64,000 nt of DNA from Shewanella phaeophyticola (GTDB lineage Bacteria; Pseudomonadota; Gammaproteobacteria; Enterobacterales; Shewanellaceae), in contig NZ_JAODOQ010000001.1 in the NCBI RefSeq assembly GCF_025398315.1, positions 248,001-312,000 on the forward strand, in the 5' to 3' direction. The notes beneath the pieces are model-generated. The model saw only the letters and a program-made list of their open reading frames with translations, made no database searches and was not told the origin of the DNA. The position numbers and the translations under genes were made by a program. Positions 60,914 to 64,000 of this stretch are shown here, in pieces (the first letter of the stretch is position 1; the number at the start of each line of letters is the position of its first letter).

Positions 60914-62621
60914 TTAAAGGCTCCTGTTGAGGTGGAAAGCTAAGTGTAACGGTAGTGCCGCCATGCGGGTTACTGTCAAATGTTACAACGCCATCTAATT
61001 TATTGGCTCGTTCATGCATGATACCAATACCGAAATGCTGATCGCGTTCTTGTAAATGTGACACGCCAATACCGTCATCGCATATTGCTATGGTTATCAT
61101 AGCACTATTTGTTAACTGACAATCTACCACTATATGGGCAGGCTTAGCGTGTTTGATTGCGTTCAGTGTTGCTTCGCGGATCAATTGTAAAATGTGAATA
61201 TGTTGTTTCGCTTCTAACAAGTGTGCTGACAATTTGTAATTGAGTTTAATATCAACATCACTTTGCTGACGAAGTTGATCAAGCATGACTTCAATCGCTT
61301 GATTTAAATTGGGTTCTTTAATGGTTAATCTGAACGTAGACAATAATTCGCGTAATTGCACGTAGGCAGTGCTTACCCCTTCATTAATCTCCACTAACTG
61401 TCCTTCGACCTCAGGGCTACGACAACTTTCATGTAAACTCTTTTTGAGTAAACTGACCTGAATTTTTAAAAATGACAATAACTGACCTATCGAATCATGT
61501 AATTCACGGGCGATCACTGCACGCTCTTCCATTAAGGCAAGTTGTTGGCGCTGCTCAGTGGCGTTATGAATCGTAATCGAACGGGTCAGCATCATGGCAA
61601 AGTTTTCAAATAATTGTCGATTCAATTGTTTATCGGAAATAATATCCAAATACCCTAATTGAGTCTGTTCAAGGTTGAGCGGGAACTGAACAGAGCTGAT
61701 ATTGTTTTCATCTGGCCAACCTCCTTCAGCTTTGATGACATCAGCTGAATCATCTTCATGCTTAATAACCAGCCTAAGAAAGTCTAAATCTTCGTAGTAT
61801 TTCAATTGGTTAATCGCAGACTGCAGCGCTTTGTAATCCAGTTTGTCTGCATGCAGCATCACAAGATTATCGTATAAAAACTTAAGCTCATTATTTGCGC
61901 GCGTTAATGCAAGGGTTTTATCGTTAACTTGACCTTCTAAATCTTCATATAAATCAGCCAATTCAGTGGCGGTTTTTTGCAATGCGTTACCCAACGCGGT
62001 GAGCTCAATATAATCTGTTTTAGGCATCTTAACTTTAAAGTTACCTTTTGAAATGGTGGCTGCGCTGTCCATTAATGATTGCAGCGGTCTTACAACGCGT
62101 TTTCGGGTAAACACAACGGCCACAATGGCAACTGCTAATAAAATGGCTAAACCTATAATTTGTCCTATCACTAATAACTTAAGCTTAAATGCTGCAAAGA
62201 GCTCCATTTTCAATACTAGGGTGTCAATGGTATCAACAAAGTCTTTTAATGATGCAGAATACAGGCGAGCATCGCCCGCTTCGACATAGGCTCTCATGAC
62301 TTGCCACTTATCAATTACCATCAGGTATTGGTCAGTTAATTCTTGAGGGCTGTACCAGGCCAGTGTGCGCTTAAGCGGTTCAGAATTTAGGGTATTTTCA
62401 AATTCGGCGATTTTTTCTTGAGCATTAATACTGCCAGCATTAGTAAATAGCAGTAAGCGATAACTTTGCATGCGCATTGAACCTGAAGCATTAATGCCTT
62501 TGGCATCATCTAGGCTAAAGGTTAAATTGACGATAGAAAAAACTGCTAGGCTTGATGACAATAAAATGAGAAACAGCATTAAGCCTAAAATGGTTGAGGT
62601 AAGACTGCCTCGAGTAAACAT
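60906..62621 (-). CDS. narQ: Nitrate/nitrite sensor histidine kinase NarQ
   Basis: 571 residues. Two membrane helices (about residues 10-32 and 145-170) flank a periplasmic four-helix sensor with the P-box NASGSMRMQSYRLLL that binds nitrate/nitrite. A HAMP segment follows, then a coiled region, the HisKA_3 box ARELHDSIGQLLSFLKIQ with the phosphorylated His, and an HATPase domain (REATLNAIKHAKPAH, ICDDGIGV, GIGIMHERANKL). It is divergent from nrfA and overlaps narP. Confidence 0.95.
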   Translation of the reverse strand: MFTRGSLTSTILGLMLFLILLSSSLAVFSIVNLTFSLDDAKGINASGSMRMQSYRLLLFTNAGSINAQEKIAEFENTLNSEPLKRTLAWYSPQELTDQYLMVIDKWQVMRAYVEAGDARLYSASLKDFVDTIDTLVLKMELFAAFKLKLLVIGQIIGLAILLAVAIVAVVFTRKRVVRPLQSLMDSAATISKGNFKVKMPKTDYIELTALGNALQKTATELADLYEDLEGQVNDKTLALTRANNELKFLYDNLVMLHADKLDYKALQSAINQLKYYEDLDFLRLVIKHEDDSADVIKAEGGWPDENNISSVQFPLNLEQTQLGYLDIISDKQLNRQLFENFAMMLTRSITIHNATEQRQQLALMEERAVIARELHDSIGQLLSFLKIQVSLLKKSLHESCRSPEVEGQLVEINEGVSTAYVQLRELLSTFRLTIKEPNLNQAIEVMLDQLRQQSDVDIKLNYKLSAHLLEAKQHIHILQLIREATLNAIKHAKPAHIVVDCQLTNSAMITIAICDDGIGVSHLQERDQHFGIGIMHERANKLDGVVTFDSNPHGGTTVTLSFPPQQEPLNG

Positions 62622-62770
62622 AAATCCCTACTTTGAATGACATTTAATAAAAGAATGTGGATAAGGCAAAAGTATGCTTTCGCCCCATATCCAATAGTGT
62701 GTTCTACATTAGGTGTATCTGCATTACATTAACGAGTTAACAGAACTGTGAGATACATCCTGTTTACATG

Positions 62771-62813
62771 TTGATCTGGCGCAAACTTTTCTCGCTATAC
62801 CCCATTGGAGGTA
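62771..62813. promoter_or_regulatory. Candidate NarP site and FNR-like half-site between narQ and nrfA
   Basis: TACCCCA-TT-GGAGGTA (62798-62813) is a 7-2-7 inverted arrangement of NarL/NarP heptamers (consensus TACYNMT). TTGATCTGGCGCAA (62771-62784) has one good half of an FNR/EtrA box (TTGAT) and a poor second half. Together they fit anaerobic, nitrite-responsive control of nrfA by the adjacent NarQP pair. Confidence 0.5.
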
Positions 62814-62908
62814 TGTCTAAATGTCAGGTTAATGGCTACTTTTGATATTGGAGATGTCGTGGTTAATAAATTAAATATAATGTAACACGGAGATAAAGGG
62901 TGATGAAG

Positions 62909-64000
62909 ATGAACGCAAAATCAATTGCACTCAGTGCTGTTATCGCTGCAAGCTTTATGGCGGCAGGCGCAATGGCGAGTGATAAAACTGAACCTCGTAA
63001 TGAGGTTTACAAAGATAAATTTTCAAATCAATACAACAGCTGGCATGCAACTGCAGAAAGCGAAGAAATTGTTGATATGTTGGAACAAGTACCAAGTCTA
63101 GTTGTGTTGTGGGCGGGTTACGGTTTCGCAAAAGACTATAACGCACCTCGCGGCCATATGTATGCTGTTACAGATGTAACCAATTCATTACGTACTGGCG
63201 CACCAAAGAATGCTGAAGACGGCTCCAATGCCAATGGCATGTTGGAGCTGTAAAAGCCCTGACGTACCTCGTGTCATTGAAGAGCAAGGTGAAGACGGTT
63301 ACTTTACAGGCAAATGGGCTAAAGGCGGTCCAGAAATCGTTAATGTTCTAGGCTGTAGCGATTGTCACGTAAAAGGTTCATCAAAGTTACGTATGTCACG
63401 TCCTTATGTTGAACGCGCAATGAACACGATAGATACCCCATTTGATGAAGCTTCTCGTAAAGACAAGCAATCAATGGTATGTGCACAGTGTCACGTTGAA
63501 TACTACTTCGAGAAAACTGCTGACCGTAAAGGTTTTGTTAAATTCCCTTGGGATATGGGTACCACCGTTGAACAAATGGAAGTGTACTATGACAGCATGG
63601 AGTTTTCTGATTGGACTCACGCCGTGTCTAAAACACCTATGTTAAAAGCACAACATCCTGGTTATGAAACTTGGAAAATGGGTACTCATGGTCAAAACAA
63701 TGTAAGTTGTGTTGATTGTCATATGCCTAAAGTGACAAATGACAAAGGCCGCAAATACACTGACCATAAAGTGGGTAACCCACTTGATCGCTTTGAAGAA
63801 ACCTGTGCTACTTGTCACACTCAAAGCAAAGAGTTTATGGTTAAGCAAGTTGAAGAGAGCAAGCACAAAGCAGCAGACTTAAAAGCACGTGCTGAAGCGC
63901 AATTAGTTAAAGCTCACTTTGAAGCGAAAGCTGCTTGGGATGCGGGTGCAACTGAAGTTGAAATGAAGCCTATCCTTATGGATATTCGTCATTCACAATG
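62909..64000 (+). CDS. nrfA: Cytochrome c-552 ammonia-forming nitrite reductase NrfA, frame broken, incomplete at window end
   Basis: About 363 residues are inside the window. Signal peptide [20 protein letters not shown] ending AMA. After restoration, all five haem motifs are seen: CWSCK (the catalytic haem with Lys ligand), CSDCH, CAQCH, CVDCH and CATCH. It reduces nitrite to ammonium with six electrons in the periplasm. The break is GGCTCC at 63221-63226 for GGCCC, which gives [12 protein letters not shown]. The ATG of MNAKS has AAAGGG eight bases upstream; GTG and ATG codons slightly earlier are poorer. The gene continues past the window. Confidence 0.96.

Noticed and set aside
2006..63253. 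Programmed ribosomal frameshifting or a burst of pseudogenes as the explanation for the broken genes
   Set aside because: The breaks lack slippery heptamers and downstream pseudoknots, occur in both directions, and hit many unrelated genes that are otherwise perfectly conserved on both sides. Decay would not favour one 5-bp motif. Consensus error is simpler.
1..64000. CRISPR array, prophage, integron or defence island
   Set aside because: No direct-repeat array, integrase, phage structural gene, restriction or toxin-antitoxin pair was seen in any frame; the content is core metabolic and envelope genes.

Overview
The window looks like a chromosomal segment of a Shewanella-type gammaproteobacterium. 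It carries a narQP-nrfA nitrite ammonification locus, a Na+-NQR operon, cysJIH next to a cobA/SLC13/cysC sulfate cluster, DUF3581, LpxL beside HldE, and LpoB beside a COG3014 lipoprotein. Base composition is AT-rich and even throughout. I saw no prophage, integron, CRISPR array, rRNA or tRNA. Nearly all of it is core metabolism and envelope biology.

Layout. 0-4.7 kb: end of a GGDEF gene, two unknown membrane proteins, a PAS chemoreceptor and a pirin. 4.7-8.2 kb: an inverted-repeat element, then convergent RNA helicase genes dbpA and rhlE. 8.5-13.3 kb: a DUF3626 gene and cydDC. 13.5-19.4 kb: nqrABCDEF with a terminator. 19.4-26.9 kb: a small HTH protein, an SDR, a nitroreductase, lpxL, hldE followed by an undescribed secreted HELGH protein, a TetR regulator and DUF3581. 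27-31.6 kb: a second inverted-repeat element, a PAS-GGDEF protein and pntAB. 32-43.6 kb: assimilatory sulfate reduction (cysJIH, cobA, SLC13 permease, cysC), interrupted by a possible structured RNA, an unknown 574-aa protein and pldA; cysD and cysN are not present. 43.6-50.1 kb: M19 dipeptidase, csdA-sufE, tas, a GNAT enzyme, yjjX and a repeat-rich surface protein. 50.2-60.2 kb: RNase H, an M1 aminopeptidase lipoprotein, lpoB, a COG3014 lipoprotein, deformylase, slyX, a WD40 lipoprotein, fkpA, zntB and yacL. 60.3-64 kb: narP, narQ and the first part of nrfA.

The most striking feature is not a gene. Nineteen genes carry 20 reading-frame breaks, many of them in genes that should be intact (nqrB, nqrD, nqrF, hldE, cysJ, pntA, nrfA). 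When the expected protein is restored, about 13-14 of the 20 breaks fall exactly where the DNA should read GGGCC or GGCCC. They are replaced by a small set of scars (GGTAGCC, GTAGCC, GGAGCC, GATGCC). A fifteenth scar of the same kind, in frame, destroys the Walker A glycine of CydC. By eye only three intact GGGCC/GGCCC sites remain in 64 kb, while plain GGCC is common. This looks like motif-specific consensus error, as expected if GGGCC carries a DNA modification read by a signal-based sequencer, rather than decay of the genes. I therefore annotate broken genes at full length as CDS and state where each break is.
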